The notes: generated from the sequence alone by a model not told the origin. A stretch of 64,000 bases of DNA from Aphanomyces cochlioides (GCA_019828595.1 JAHQRK010000022.1:868001-932000), one strand, 5' to 3'. Counted from the first letter of the stretch, positions 21,741 through 33,997 are shown. Numbers and translations: made by a program.

Positions 21741-23659
21741 ATGATAAGGGAGCGCCAAAATGCTGAACACTACGAGTCCATCAACGGATCGCCTGCCACT
21801 TACCTGCACCAGCATTTGGACGAAGCCGTCGAGATCATGCAACGCTTGGACCACTCCATGTCCCAACTGGTGGGTTTAGCGCACAAGGATTACACAAATG
21901 CAATGGTGGTGGACGGCGAAAAACAGGCTCAATACGCTGACAACGTCGCAACTTCCACTGCAGCGTATGATCAAACCTTGTCCAACCTTTTCAACATCAT
22001 GAATTGGGAAGTCCGCCGGGCCCAATCGAAAGTTTGCAGACCCAGGAGATTGTTTTGGAGGATGCGGTGGTGCAGGCGCAAAGCCAGTTGGAACGGGTTC
22101 CCGAAAATCTTCCGGCCCACGGCATGTATCAACGATGGATGCAGCGATTGCATGAACTCTTGGACGGCATTCGGGGTCAGATTGAAGCAGACACGGAGAT
22201 CGTTAGACGTTTGGCACGTGGACGCCAAGCTGCAAGACGCATGGAGATGGAGCTTGCGAAGGATCCAGCCGTTACGTTTCATGACCGAATTGGCTTCCAT
22301 CGCCGAGAGATTGTGGACCTGACTATTTCTTCCCCGTCTTCATCGCCTAGCGCCGAAGACGGCGCGGCCGACGGTGCACAGCCCGACATCAAACGAGAGG
22401 CTGGTGTAGGACAGGCTGAAGGGGAGGTTGGTTCTTGCAGCGGGACCCTTCAAGACGACAATCTTTCAATCACTCCAGCGACACTTGGTCGTTCTTGGTT
22501 TTCTGAGGGCAGGTCTTGTAGCAGTCAAGATCAAGCATGGGACGCCAAATCCGATAGTTCAAGCGAGGAGAAGTCAGGGAATGACAAAGGGGCGAAGTCA
22601 GGGCGGCAAAGAAAGTCCATGGGGAAGTCGACACTCAAAAGATCGGCTCAGCAAGGGACTGGCACCTCTCCACCACGAAAGATCATCAAGACCAAACACG
22701 CTCAATCTTCGTCACGAGCTTTAAAAGCCCGTAAAGATGGATACCTGGCCCTTGAAGATGCGAGCTCCGATGAGAAACCTTACGACTCTGATCAGGACAT
22801 CGACCAGTATCTTGCCCCTCGACTCGAGCGTTCGACTGTTGACAGCACTTTGCGGGCTTCCATAGAGAGTTTCGACCGGGGACTAGAGCATTATTGTTCG
22901 GAGGTTTCCCCTGGCCCCGCGGCTGACAATTTCCTCGGTGCGATTTCTGAACTGCTCCATTCTTATGGTACCATGATTCGGACCTTGATGCGCCAAGTTC
23001 ACGAACTTCGTTATCCTTCGGGACCCCGCACGCCGGCTGAATTGGACCAAATCCGTGATCGCTTGCAACAACGGATAAATGTGGCTGTTCTTCCTGCTCC
23101 AACTCCCACCTCCACCCGCCTCTGTAACGGGCGAATGTCGGACGGGTCAAAATGTCAACTGCCTTGGGATGCGTGTTTTCTCCGGCACGAACGAGTGCAC
23201 CATGACGATCCTGCCCGCACCCGTTGCTATGGTCAAAGCGCAAAGGTGGGGAAACATGGCCAATGTGCCAACAATTGGCTCCACTGTCGGGTTCACAATG
23301 CTAAGTACTTGGCGAAATACCACGCCATCCATGGCATGAAGCCTAATGATGACCGTGGGCTAGTGCGCAATCGATCCACTCTTCTTCGCAGCATCGAGAA
23401 GCGATATGGGAACCAAACCTGGTCAGTCCGACACCCACAGACGGGTCAGTACATTGACTTGGATGGCCCGCAACTCCCCGCAGCCTTCACTCAGCGTCGC
23501 CGTCGAGAAAGGTTGGCGAGGTTGAGAAAGTACACCGCGCTCAATGTCGATCCTGATTTTGACTCCCAAGGCCCCGAAGGTCCACCAGACAATCATCCAG
23601 GCCCCTCAGGATCTGGGCAAGGCCCACCACCGTCCGGATCCTCCGCGGACGTCGTATAG
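21741..23659 (+). CDS. Antisense gene inside Gypsy element, Cys/His-rich protein
   Basis: The main open frame is 22004-23659 (551 residues). A second frame, 21741 to about 22010, encodes a helical, Q/H-rich segment that would precede it; one frameshift near 22000 separates them, so the gene may be damaged or the 22004 ATG may be the true start. In the 551-residue frame: a predicted coiled coil at about 49-87, an acidic/serine-rich middle (105-200), basic nuclear-signal-like KR/RK clusters (about 201-232), a Cys/His cluster at 374-440 (C374, C384, C391, H395, H399, C408, C421, C428, H431, H440) suggesting zinc binding, and a Pro/Gly-rich tail. The gene lies between pol and the 3' LTR on the opposite strand. 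Similar text survives in the complete element (62211-62963). I recognise no family; the function is unknown. A regulatory or nucleic-acid-binding role is inference. Confidence 0.6.
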
Positions 23660-23886
23660 AGGTCAATCTCATCGACACTCTGTATCACTGCGCCGGAGCG
23701 ACTGATCAGGCAATTACAGTGTAACACTGTCGTTGTCTTTTCACGTTCATCCTTGCTTTGCCGGATTTCCTTCATGCAGCTTGGGTTAATAAGGGGGTTA
23801 AGAGCACTCCTTCCTTCGTTTTTGCTTGTATTTGTTTTTCTTCATCATGTAGTATATGCATATGCAAATATAGACAAGTGACCACC

Positions 23887-26800
23887 CTAGTTGAGTCGTA
23901 CATCGTTGCCAGGCGGTGGTGACTCATCTTGTTTTTCTTCCACAATTTCGCCTTCCTCGAAGTTCATATCATCATCAACCATCATGCCCAAACGACTCAC
24001 ACGCAGCCAATCTTTCTCAAACGACGTCAACAACTCTGAAGCGGGGAGAAGGGAGGCAGCAATCCACGACCACGGGCCATTTTTCTCTGTTTGTACCTCG
24101 AACTCTTTCGACCGAGTGTAGCGGATATCTCGCACTGCAAAAATCTCCATAAATGGTTCTCCCGGCTCAAATGAACTTCGGGAAGGTACATCTTCTCGTC
24201 AAAGTCCACAGGGGGTTGAGTGTCAAGGACATCAACAGGTCGTGGAGTGTAAGTTCGATAAAGCTTCAGGCGGCTGTCATGGACTTCAGATCGTTGCCTA
24301 TGATTTTTCTGCCTTCGCCTTCCTTGCATCTCCAACACACTCGAGTAATTCGTGACTCTTTGGATCATCCTGAATGGCCCATGCCATAGATGGGCCAGCT
24401 TCTTCTTTACCCCAGGCTTCACTTGGTCAATGTACAGCCAAACCTTGTCGCCAGCTCGGATACGCTCTTCAATGGCCGCTGAAGTTTGAGCATTGTGTGC
24501 CTCAGCCCGTCCGCGCACTGCAGCTTTTAATAGTTCTTGAGCAGCCTTCTGAGCGTGAACATGCTGGTCTAGGATTGCTAGCCTCCATAGCCTGGCGTCT
24601 GGATCTTCATGTGCTTCAGGTAGGCGGTAAGTGTCGTGAATGGATCCCATCCATGCATCAAGAAGAACGGGGTCTCGCCTCTCGTCGCAGACGGCACAGT
24701 GTTGATGGCTAGAGCCAGACGACATGCATACTCATCCCAATCCCGTTGCTGTGGATCGGATACGTAAGCCTTTATGGATCGTGTCAATGTTTGAATCGCT
24801 CTTTCGGATGTCCCATTAGCCTGAGGTCGATAGGCAAAGGTCGGCAACTGCACTTGCCCGAGCATCGAGGCGAAGTGTGAGAAGACTTCTCCCATTAGGG
24901 ACGGCTCTCTATCGTGTCGAACTTCCCTGCAAGCGCCAAACCTGTTGAACACAGTTTCTTCGAAGGCTCTAGCTAACGTCCGCGCTTGTCTGTCGGCAGT
25001 GGGTTTGCACATTATCCACCCAGTGAAATTGTCTACAAAGACCACCAGTTGCGTGTTCCCAGAGGGTGTTCGAGGTAAATCAGTGGCAATGTCCATGTTG
25101 ATCAAGTTCATGGGGCGCGTAGGAAACAAATTCCCTGGGCTACGTGCAGTTATTCGAGGGGATGGACCTCCCTCAGCGCAGACTTCACAAGCTTCGACAT
25201 ATTGTTTCGCGTCAGTATACATCCCGGGCCAGAAGAAATGTCTTCGTAATCGTTCGTAAGTGTTCTGGAACCGAAGATGACCGCTTTCCAAGCTGTCATG
25301 AGCATGTTGCAGGGCCATGAGGACAAGTTCGGCTGGGATAACTAAGGACCAAATCAATTGTGGCTCTGGGCTTCGCCTTCTGGACCAATTCAGTCTATAC
25401 AATGCATTTTCTTCGCCAATTTCGTATGACCCTGCCTCCTTGCTGGCCTTCGAGATGTCTTCAGCCTCGAGTTCGTCAAGATTCCCTTTCAGGTAGTTCT
25501 TCAAGGTAGACCATGTCTTCTCTCTGTCTTGCGCTCGACTTATCCTGCCGAGTCTGATTTTCAAGCTCAAGCCGAATGTGGTGGAGTTCGGCTTAGGATG
25601 GATGAATACCCAGATTTTGCCTCTCTCGGGAGCCGAAGTTTGACTGTGTGTCGAATCGAATGATATGCTTTCGCCGTGCTTCGCTTGACTCTCTTCTTGG
25701 TCTTGTAATAATTCGGCGAGCAAATTCTTCTCTTGCAATTCATTCAGATCCTCCACAGTCAACTCGGGAGCTTTTCCTCTGTGCTGCATGCCCATGGTGG
25801 CCAGGTGATCGGCACTACCATTCCATCTCCGTAGCACGTGGTGGTAGTCAACGTGTGTCAATTGTTTCTCGAGCTTCCTCAACTCCTTGAGTTTGCCTTA
25901 AAGATGGGGCTGTTTGCATTGCATCCAGTCCAATGCTTGATGGATCACCAGCTTTGAGTCGCCAAACACGTGAATCGATCGTATTCCCAGTTGAAGTGCA
26001 GCTTCGAGGACGGATATTGCTCCTTGATACTCGGCTAGGTTTACAGTGGCGTCCTCCAACGCTCCTGAGAAAGCCCAAATGATCTTCCACTCGGGCAGCA
26101 GCCATATGATGGCTCCCAACGCACCGAATCGTTCAGACGTCTTGATGGAACCGTCGAATGCTGCGAGGAATGCTCCATTCATTTCTGTAATGGTCGGTAT
26201 TCTAACTTGTCTGGGCTTCAGTCCATCCTTCGTCTTGTTGGGCTCGAATAACTCAAGGGATTCCAGGGTAGCACTGTCAGGAGGCCTCAGCGTACTGGTC
26301 AACATGACCGGAAGGTTCCATCGTCCGTCTAGCTCTTGCACTTGCACCACCTTGATCGACCAAGGAGCTAGCATGGCTGCCCAGTGTAAATTCTCCGACT
26401 TCGCTTGCTTGTCTTTCAGTAGCCAACTTAGCAAGGCGAAGCGTGTATACACCACCAGCGTTCGACTTCTCACTTCGAAAAAACATGTCTTCAATACTCG
26501 GAGGAGGGCCAACACTTCCTTCGCCCATCCTTCATATCGTGGTTCGCCACCCTTCAAAACGCGACCGCAAAATCGTATCGGGTGGAGGATACCATCAAAT
26601 TCTTGGCACACTGTGGCGGAGATAGCCCATCTCGTTGTGTACAGCAGCACATGAACGTCTTGATTAGCCAAGGAATGTTTCATGGTTGGGGGGGGGGCGG
26701 GAAAGTCTCGTTTCAGTTCTTCAAACGATAATCTTGATGCTTCTGAGACTTCGCCTTTCTCGATTTCTTCTCGTGACAATTCGTAGAGGCTGCTTGCTTT

Positions 26801-28445
26801 GATGGAATAATTCTCGATGAACCGCGAATAGAAGTTCAATGAACCTAGGAAAGATTGGACACCTTGTAGCGAGGCGGGGAACGGGAGATTCACCAATTGC
26901 GCTAGGCCTTTTGGTCTGGCTGACAATCCGTCTTGAGCAATCCAATGGCCTAAAAATTCAATCCTTCGCTTCCCGAACTTGATCTTGGCTGCGCTGATAC
27001 TGATGTTGAAATGGGTCAACCGGGCTAAAATCCGATCAGTCAATTCCACAATCCCATCCCAGGTTCTGCGCCATCACTGATGTCGTCTGCAAATGAGGTT
27101 CGGTTGGCAACGGGTGGCATCTTCTCTTCAGGGTACCTATAATTAATTTTGAACATGTCCCGGGGTTCGCCTTCTCATCCAGTTCGCTGACACCAGGTGG
27201 TAAGTCCACAAAGCCGAATAGAGCATTTGATATCATTCTCTGGTAGATCATGGGAGCGTTCTTCAATCCTTGCGCCATTCTTGTCCATTCGAAATGACCT
27301 AGGGGACAGATAAAAGTGCTGATTCGCCTTGCTCTCTTCGTAGCACGGACCACCCAGAAACCACTAGCGTTGTCCAAAGATAAGAACCACTGAATAGCGT
27401 CAAAATTCGCTAGCATACTGTCCAGGGTCGGCATCGGGGAGAGTAACAATTCTTGTAAGTCGTTGACAGCCGGATAGTCAATGCAGAGGCGAACGTTGGA
27501 GCCTCCCTTCTTCAGGACAATTACGATCGGCGAAGCCCAAGGGGAAGTTGAGAACGTGATGAGCTCATAATCAAGCAATCCTTTCAATAATTCAAACAGT
27601 TGCTTCAGATGCTCGGGCCGGACTCGTCGAGCTCGTTGGGCGATGGGCTTTCTCCCTTGACGTTGATGTCGCACACAGCTCCTCGAGCAGCGGGTGGTAA
27701 GCCATTTCCCGACTGAATGAAGTATTTCTGATATTTGGCCAGAACCTTCCGCATCTTCTCCTTCTCCTCGCCAGACTGGTCGGCTTCGCCATAATCGAAG
27801 TCTTCTATCTTCACAGTCTCGGAACAAGGAGTGATTTCCGGTATCAGGGCCAACTGATTCTCCATTTCTTCAGGACCCATGTCGATCCCCTCACGTATCT
27901 GTAATTCGGGATCGCATTGGCTTTGATCGACATCCGCCACTGACTTGAGATTGAAAATCTGAGGGTGAGGTAGGCTTCCCCCAAGCGGCATATCCTCGTC
28001 CTCACTTGGTACACTCGACAATGCTTCTTGGTCGATTATTTTCCTCTCTGTTTGCAAGTCAATACTTCGCCGTTCTTCCCAACATCGTGGACAGATCCAT
28101 TTCGCCTTCCTTCTTTCTCCATGTTATCACTTGCAATCTTGGAGGCTTGCAGAGATCGTAATCCACTTTGAGTCAACAACTGATTGGGGGATTGTTGAGG
28201 TGATGATGGGGGTAACTCCGGACAGCTTTCTGATAATGGTCGTCCCTTAATTTGTCTCTGAAACTGCGGGGAAAGCTGCCTTCGTATACTTCATTTTCCC
28301 AAGCTCGGTATCGATTGCTGTTGACGCGAATCATTTGGGCGTCAAGCGGTCTCTCTCCTCGGGCTGAAACAGCCCCGATGATTGTTCTAGGGAGTAGACC
28401 GACTCCATATTGGCTCACATTGGTAACTCGGTAGGCTACGGGCAC
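23887..28445 (-). pseudogene. Gypsy pol, 5'-truncated and frameshifted
   Basis: Domains in transcription order: linker (28445-28173 and 28057-27605); reverse transcriptase (27660-27036) with PWASPIVIVLKKGG, LCIDY and a FADDISD catalytic motif near 27090 in a shifted frame; RT-connection and first RNase H-like region (27049-26500); second, archaeal-type RNase H (about 26180-25830) with FDGS, AEYQGA, GDSKLVIH and NGSADH; integrase (25700-24260) with an H2C2 zinc finger (HAHD...CEVC), catalytic D in NMDIATD, D in RHDREPS and E in NGTSERAIQ; then GPFRMIQ and a C-terminal chromodomain (24150-23990: FAVRDIRYTRSKEFEVQ, SWIAASLLPASELL). Frameshifts or stops separate the pieces near 28170, 27660, 27130, 25890, 24590 and 24150. 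Not functional. Confidence 0.85.
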
Positions 28446-28449
28446 TCAT

Positions 28450-28971
28450 TATATTTCGTATCACGTGCATTTAAATTCGCAGAAAAGAGAAAAAGTACAT
28501 AGAAAAATTAACGAAAAATTGTTATCGACCTCATAAGAAATTGACGGGACACTTCAATCACCATATAAGTCAATGCGAGCATCAATCAAGCTCGGCAGAG
28601 TTCATATGCGCTTGCCCGTCGCAAATTCATAGCTCAAGCCAACATGTGAAACTTCATATCTCAATAGGACGTTGAATATATTTTGCATTATTGTGCTTTT
28701 GATACAAAATTGTGAGGAACGGTTTGAATCGACCGAGGTTTCGAATCGATTCCGAATCGAACGGGTTTCTCTGATTGGCTAGTATTAAAAATTAAAATTA
28801 GTCAGCCAATCAGAATCGATCAGCCACCTGACTCACGCAAAACTCACACTGACACACATCACGTCAGTATTATGAAATCGATTTGAAAATGAATTCGCAT
28901 TTTGGTCAAAACCACAAATTTGGTTGAAAATGACAATACTACGAATTTAAATGCACGTGATACGAAATATA
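28450..28971. repeat. LINE relic between 30-bp perfect inverted repeats
   Basis: 28450-28479 and 28942-28971 are perfect 30-bp inverted repeats (arm contains cgtatcacgtgcatttaaat). Between them, 28490-28690 matches the reverse complement of 3290-3470, part of the LINE C-terminal fragment. The right arm continues into the ~20-bp tandem repeat (to about 29050), as at 3490-3720. The left arm abuts the truncated Gypsy pol. Confidence 0.65.
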
Positions 28972-29428
28972 AGCTAAAAAATATGAAATTTAATGCAAGA
29001 GGTATGAAATATAATGCAAGTCATGCGAAATATAAACCGGCAAATGGTGTAGTAGTATTGGATGCCTGCCCGCGTGTGAATAATTGGCCTCGCAAACTGC
29101 ACATTGATCCATCGGAATACTTTGAATATGAAAATCAACATTTTCTCGCAAACTCTCATATCACCTAACATATCATGCCAATAGAGGATTTTCGGAGAGC
29201 ACTTTCAGTTGAGATAGAACGAAAAACCTCTATAATTTTATGCTACCTGCCAAAACCTGTTCTTTCGTTCATTTGGCCAGCTCGAGTTTTTGAGATAGAG
29301 AGGTCTGTATCTGAACTGAAAGGCGCGCTTTCAGATAACTTTAAACGCAATGATTGGCTGCCTATTTGTCAGCTTGGCGCGAGTTTTCTACTTCTCAATA
29401 AGCTGACATTGACCACCAAGTCCCAGAG

Positions 29429-30130
29429 ATGACTGCACCATCAGTCAGCGATGTTCACGAAGATGAGGCCAACCAAACAACCCGCTCAAAGTTTGCCTGC
29501 TGCGACGACATCATATTGCGTACCCAGATAGCCTATGTTTGTCCATGGGAAGCGAGCCGCAAGAAAATCATGTCCGCGTGGGACGAAATTGCCGCTGGAT
29601 GCGCCAAGACAAGTGGTTTTGGATTGCGCGGAAAGAAGGGACCAGCCCTCAAAACGCGCTTCAAACTTCTGCTCGACTCGTTCAATACAAATGAGATGGC
29701 GTCGCTACGAAAGTCTGGTGTACCTGAACAGTATGAAGAGCGCGAAATGATGCTCGGCGACATCGAACAGAGAATGGATGACTTCAATGAAGTCAAACAA
29801 GTCCAAGTGGAAGCCGACAAGAAGAAACAAGAAGGGATCGAAAACTCTGGCTTGATTCTTCGACGAATGGCAATGGGTGAACTTGCCTCGGTTGGCGAAA
29901 AAAAGAAGCTGAAGGTTTCTCCAAGCAAGGCTGACGCCGTTTCTAAGCTAGTGGCAGTCGTGAAAGAAAGTGTTGAAGCCAAAATGCAACGAGAAGAGGA
30001 AGTCGCAGCCGCAAACAAAGCCATGCTCGAGTTTCTGAAGGATCAAGCGATGGAAAATGCACAGCGCTTTCAGGAGAATCAACAAGTTCTCCTTGCTTTG
30101 CTGAGTACCTTGACAAAGACGTCGTCTTGA
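29429..30130 (+). CDS. SANT/Myb-like accessory protein of Harbinger element
   Basis: 233 residues, complete frame. Residues about 22-115 form a trihelical Trp/Arg-rich segment (VCPWEASRKKIMSAWDEIAA, LKTRFKLLLDSF) as in SANT/Myb-like DNA-binding proteins that accompany PIF/Harbinger nucleases. Residues about 115-215 are a long charged coiled coil. In known Harbinger systems this protein brings the nuclease to the transposon ends and into the nucleus. It converges on a broken DDE gene 300 bp away, so it no longer has an active partner here, although its own frame is open. The family call rests on length, position and composition. Confidence 0.65.
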   Translation: MTAPSVSDVHEDEANQTTRSKFACCDDIILRTQIAYVCPWEASRKKIMSAWDEIAAGCAKTSGFGLRGKKGPALKTRFKLLLDSFNTNEMASLRKSGVPEQYEEREMMLGDIEQRMDDFNEVKQVQVEADKKKQEGIENSGLILRRMAMGELASVGEKKKLKVSPSKADAVSKLVAVVKESVEAKMQREEEVAAANKAMLEFLKDQAMENAQRFQENQQVLLALLSTLTKTSS

Positions 30131-30427
30131 ATAAAATTATTCAATACAGCCAACATTCTTTGCTAAGGTTTTATATTCCTAGATTAAGTTTGATTAGGAT
30201 TTGAATTAGGATATTTGTCCCAAAACTATGCTATCGTAGGATTCAATTTCCTGATTGGAGGATTGTTAACAAAATATCAATGTCCTGAAGCACAGAATGA
30301 TAGTCATTTTCGCATTTTTTCACATTTAGGCAAAGCTAGGGTGTGCATCACCTTATTGGATACTTTTTATGTATATATTCGTATTGAAAATCCCTAACTA
30401 TCACATTTAGGATGTATTCGAGGTCCT

Positions 30428-31606
30428 TTAAAACTGGTCATGACACAAGTACTCGTCAAGCTTCGGTGGAGAAAGTCCAAAGTACATTGACACTTGATTG
30501 CCTTCAGGCTTCATGCAAGTATGGTAGTTTGTCAGCAATGTAGCAACAAGCCACAATTGTCCTACAGGAGTCTTTTGCACCATGAGTTTCTTGTCCCAGT
30601 CAATAAATGCCCATAAACTTTTCAGGATATGAAAACTCCACTCGACAGATTCGCGTACAGAACTCATTCTTGAATTGAAGTCTGCCTCATTGGAACCTGG
30701 TCTCGCTTTTGGGAACGGGCTTGCAATGCATTGCCTGCACCCGTAGGCGGGGTCGCCATAGATGCAATAGCTTTTCAGCTCCCGTTGACTCCATCCAGCC
30801 CAAAACTCGGCTCATAGCCAGAACAGTAAAGTCGTGTCTGCGACCCTCGACGGATCCAAACATGCTAATGATCAGACCATCAGGCGTCGTGATGGCTTGC
30901 CAATTGAAGCAGTGCCGTCAGGGATGACCATTGTAGATCGAGCGCTGCAAATTTTCGTTGGGCATGGGAATTGCCCTTGCGCTTGGACGACTTACAAACT
31001 GCTTAGTTCCGTCAACAAAGCCGACACATGATTTCATGCCTGGGATCTCCGATTTCGTGGCAATCGCTAAACCATACATGTCTAGAAAAGAGTTTAGTTT
31101 ATTCTGTCAATGTTTGTACTTCGACGGCGAGTCCAGAGAGATGGGTGTATATAGAGCAATGAAGCAAAGCGGCTGTGTAGCACTGCAATCGTCTTGCGGA
31201 TGATTCGTGAACAAGCTTCAATGGACCGGCCAAACTCGTTTGCAACGGTAAAGAGGCGCGAGGGTTCCACTAAACGGCGGCATACAAGTTCGAGGGCTTC
31301 AAGAGAGTGGACCTTGTCTGAACTCGGCGTCGTGATCCATTCGTCCATTGTAAACTTCACGACCAAGAGCTTTAGTTCATCAATTGAGAATCTAAAGTTG
31401 TGTCGCGCTGATGCGGCACTGATAGTCTCGTCGAAGTAGTTGTTGACAGATATGATCGGACGTGGTGCTTTCAGTCGAATGCAGTCGTGTTGCAAAAGGA
31501 CTTCTATTATGGACAAAAACAATTGCCTTGGTTTGATGTTTCTTGGGCGAGGGCAAGAACGTCTTCGCTTGTCAGAAGCGGTCGTGGGGCCATGCTTAAT
31601 TGACAA
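30428..31606 (-). pseudogene. Harbinger-type DDE nuclease, frameshifted (first pair)
   Basis: Read leftward. 31606-31094 is an intact N-terminal part of about 170 residues with a helical region (FRFSIDELKLLVVKFTMDEW). Continuing in shifting frames to 30670 are GFVDGT (first catalytic Asp, about 31025), NWQAITTPDGLI, and FGSVEGRRHDFTVL (second Asp, about 30860). 30667-30428 gives RESVEWSFHILK (third catalytic residue, Glu) and the C-terminus. Stops and frameshifts lie near 31085, 30920, 30740 and 30660. These motifs fit the DDE_4/HARBI1 family of PIF/Harbinger transposases. Inactive. Confidence 0.75.
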
Positions 31607-31858
31607 ATGGCTATCTCATAGGTTTCATCTCTATATGTCCATCCGAAATGGTTGGTTTTGAAAGCAAATTTTCAGATACATTTTCATCTGAAAGTGCAAA
31701 AATCTCCGAAATATCCAAAAAGTATTGGCAGATTAGAGTAATCCGTGAAGTCGCAAAACACAGTGTTCAGGTCGTGAGATTTTGCGTAACTCAGTACGAA
31801 TCTGTCACAACTTCTCGGGCACAGTCAGCTGTTTTCAAACTGACAATGAAACTCGAAT

Positions 31859-32640
31859 TTGGCAGAGGAAGCAGGTTATAAATATCTCGTCCCGAGTTTT
31901 GAAACGATTCTGTTTTCACTTGAACAAACGAAGGACATGAGTGATGCCAGCGCTCTGTCTGCTCAAATTACCCCCAGCAATGAATGCGATAGCGACGAGA
32001 AGCCTGCATACAAGAAGTTGAAGTCGTCCAGGCAAATCGTTGATTCAGTTCATTTGAGCGTCCTCGTTGCATCTTATCGCAATCACTATAGCAGCTACAG
32101 TGAGCTGCACCCGAACAAATCGCAGCTTGTTCCTAGTAAGGTATGGAAAGAAATATACAACGAATATCGAGCAGCACATCCCGATTCACCCTTTTCGCAA
32201 GAAACATTGAAAATGCGCTTGCGTGGAGAATTGTCTGCTTTGTCTACTGGTACCAGTGATGAATCCAACGGCAAGGCTGTGTCACAGCCAGATCAGGTGC
32301 TTGTCGAACTCAAAATGACAAACAACCATGCAAAAAGGAATGTCCTCCATGAACGATCTAAGATCCTTGCTGGTACACCAGAAAATATCGTACCGATCAA
32401 TAGCGGCGTGTTACCAACAGCGACAACCAAACCCAAGACAAAGGTCGAAATGCTCCAAAAACAAGCATCATCAATTGAATGATGGCTGAATCATTTCGCG
32501 AAAGCCTCACCCAACGAAAGGTTTACACGCAGGCCAAACTTTTTAAAGTCCAGCTTGCCAACTTGGTTGCCCTCAAGGATCTTGGGGTGATTTCGAATGA
32601 CGAATTCAATGAGCGAGCTAAAGCTCTAAGTGAAGTTTAG
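31859..32640 (+). pseudogene. SANT-like accessory protein, second pair (one frameshift)
   Basis: 31859-32482 gives 207 residues; an alternative start at 31937 (MSDASALS) is plausible. The region around residues 70-125 (VLVASYRNHYSSYSELHP, KVWKEIYNEYRAAHPDS) is SANT-like. After a stop at 32482 the next frame (from 32480) carries on with FRESLTQRKVYTQAKLFKVQ, a helical C-terminal tail usual for these proteins, ending at 32640. A single shift at about 32480 therefore splits the gene, unless the tail is a separate small frame. Confidence 0.55.
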
Positions 32641-32699
32641 AGTTAAGATAACTTCATCATACATTTGATTTATATTATCTGTTCAGACACGTTAGAAGT

Positions 32700-33748
32700 C
32701 ACCTTCCCAACCTGCATCTTGATTGTCGCGTTGCCCAAGCAGATCAAACGTAAAGTCCATCTCTCGACGGTGGATAAAGTTTGTCATGATGCAACCAGCT
32801 GTGAACATGATTGGGAAGCGTTCTTTCGTAGCATCAAAGGTCTTCATCAATCTGCGCCATTTTCGCTTGAGACCACCGATGCCCCGCTCAACTTTAATTC
32901 GATAGCCTATGCAGTTTACAATCTACTTTCAAACACTCGACTGACCTGCATGCATTTTGTTGTACAGCCGAACACTAGACATATCAACATCACTGTGCAA
33001 CTCACGCTCACCGATTCGACGCATGATAAACATTTCTTCTCCAACATAGCCTGGATCCCCAAGCAAGCATTCAAAATAGTCCTCATTCAAGGTGAAATGA
33101 TCTCGCCAATTCAAATACAATTGAGAATGGCGCAAGATGTTGACGTCGTGATACTTTCCAGGATAACCATTGTCCTCGTAAATAATCAAGCCATTGATCA
33201 ATGACCACCGTGTTGTTGAAGCAGTACATGCTCTTGCGACCATTGTACCAATTCTTGTGCATAGGATTGCTGTACGGTCGTCGTATTTTGCAAAGTGTGC
33301 CGTCAATAAATCCTATACAACCTGGGAATGAGGGGATCACTGCAGCTAGCTCAAGTCTTTCTCGAGTGTTTGGCCAGCGGATTTCATCTCTGCAAGCCAT
33401 TTCTACACAAGAACCAATAAATATGGCATCATCGTTGGCTGCAGATCGAGACCAATTCCATTGAAGTGACTCATAAGTTGCAGTATTGTCATGCTTAAGA
33501 TGGAGAACAAAGGCTAACAGCCGTTGTTGGGGTGTTAGCTTGGGGCGTCTGCCATGGATTGTTGACAAAGGGAGTCCTGTCGTTCGTGCATGGCTTGCAA
33601 TGACTGGACATACAAGCTGACAGAACTCTTCGAAATGCTGAGCTGTAAAGTTTGTCATTGTTTTGAAGAGATAAGGAGAAGTGGATAGTACACATATGAA
33701 GTCGCGGACGGGCTGGGTATGGTCTACGCATGTTTGAGCCTCACACAA
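32700..33748 (-). pseudogene. Harbinger-type DDE nuclease, frameshifted (second pair)
   Basis: Read leftward: helix-turn-helix-like N-terminus with LTPQQRLLAFVLHLKHD, then GFIDGTLCKIRRP (first Asp, about 33310), YEDNGYPGKYHDVNIL (second Asp, about 33160), GDPGYVGEE (about 33070), and, after further frame changes, VERGIGGLKRKW (catalytic Glu, about 32890) and a C-terminal segment to about 32705. Frameshifts lie near 33210 and 32925. This copy is distinct in sequence from the first nuclease, so it is not a recent tandem duplicate. DDE_4/HARBI1 family by motif; inactive. Confidence 0.75.
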
Positions 33749-33997
33749 GTCTCCATTCGTCGTCAGCTCTTCTGCACTGTGAGCAGCAGCAACAACCGTT
33801 TGGACTAGTTGAATAACAACAATACAGACGTTTCATGTTGTGTTTTCGAAACTCCCCACAACTTATCGGACAGGAAAGAAGTGCGAGTGAAACATGGCAT
33901 GATACAAAATTCAAGTAGTTGATCGTGTGTTTTTAACGGATAACTCTATTGAATGTGAAACTTTATCTGAAAAACGACCCTCCGAAAATCCTCTAAT

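Larger units (their letters stand above)
20691..28445 (-). mobile_element. 5'-truncated Ty3/Gypsy element with antisense gene
   Basis: Element order, read leftward on the minus strand: missing 5' LTR, gag and protease; late linker, reverse transcriptase, RNase H regions, integrase and chromodomain (28445 to 23887); then an antisense gene (plus strand, 21741-23659); then the 3' LTR (20691-21367). The break at 28445 joins pol directly to a LINE-associated repeat. Protein similarity to the complete element at 54667-63410 is clear along all of pol, but this is a different, older subfamily. Confidence 0.75.
29183..33994. mobile_element. PIF/Harbinger-type region with two gene pairs
   Basis: Bounded by perfect 15-bp inverted repeats, 29183-29197 (agaggattttcggag) and 33980-33994, flanked on both sides by AAT, a 3-bp target duplication of the length used by Harbinger elements. 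Inside are two convergent pairs: SANT-like gene (29429, plus) facing a DDE gene (30428-31606, minus), and SANT-like gene (31859, plus) facing a DDE gene (32700-33748, minus). 31680-31718 looks like a decayed right end, so two related elements in tandem or nested is likely. Confidence 0.65.
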
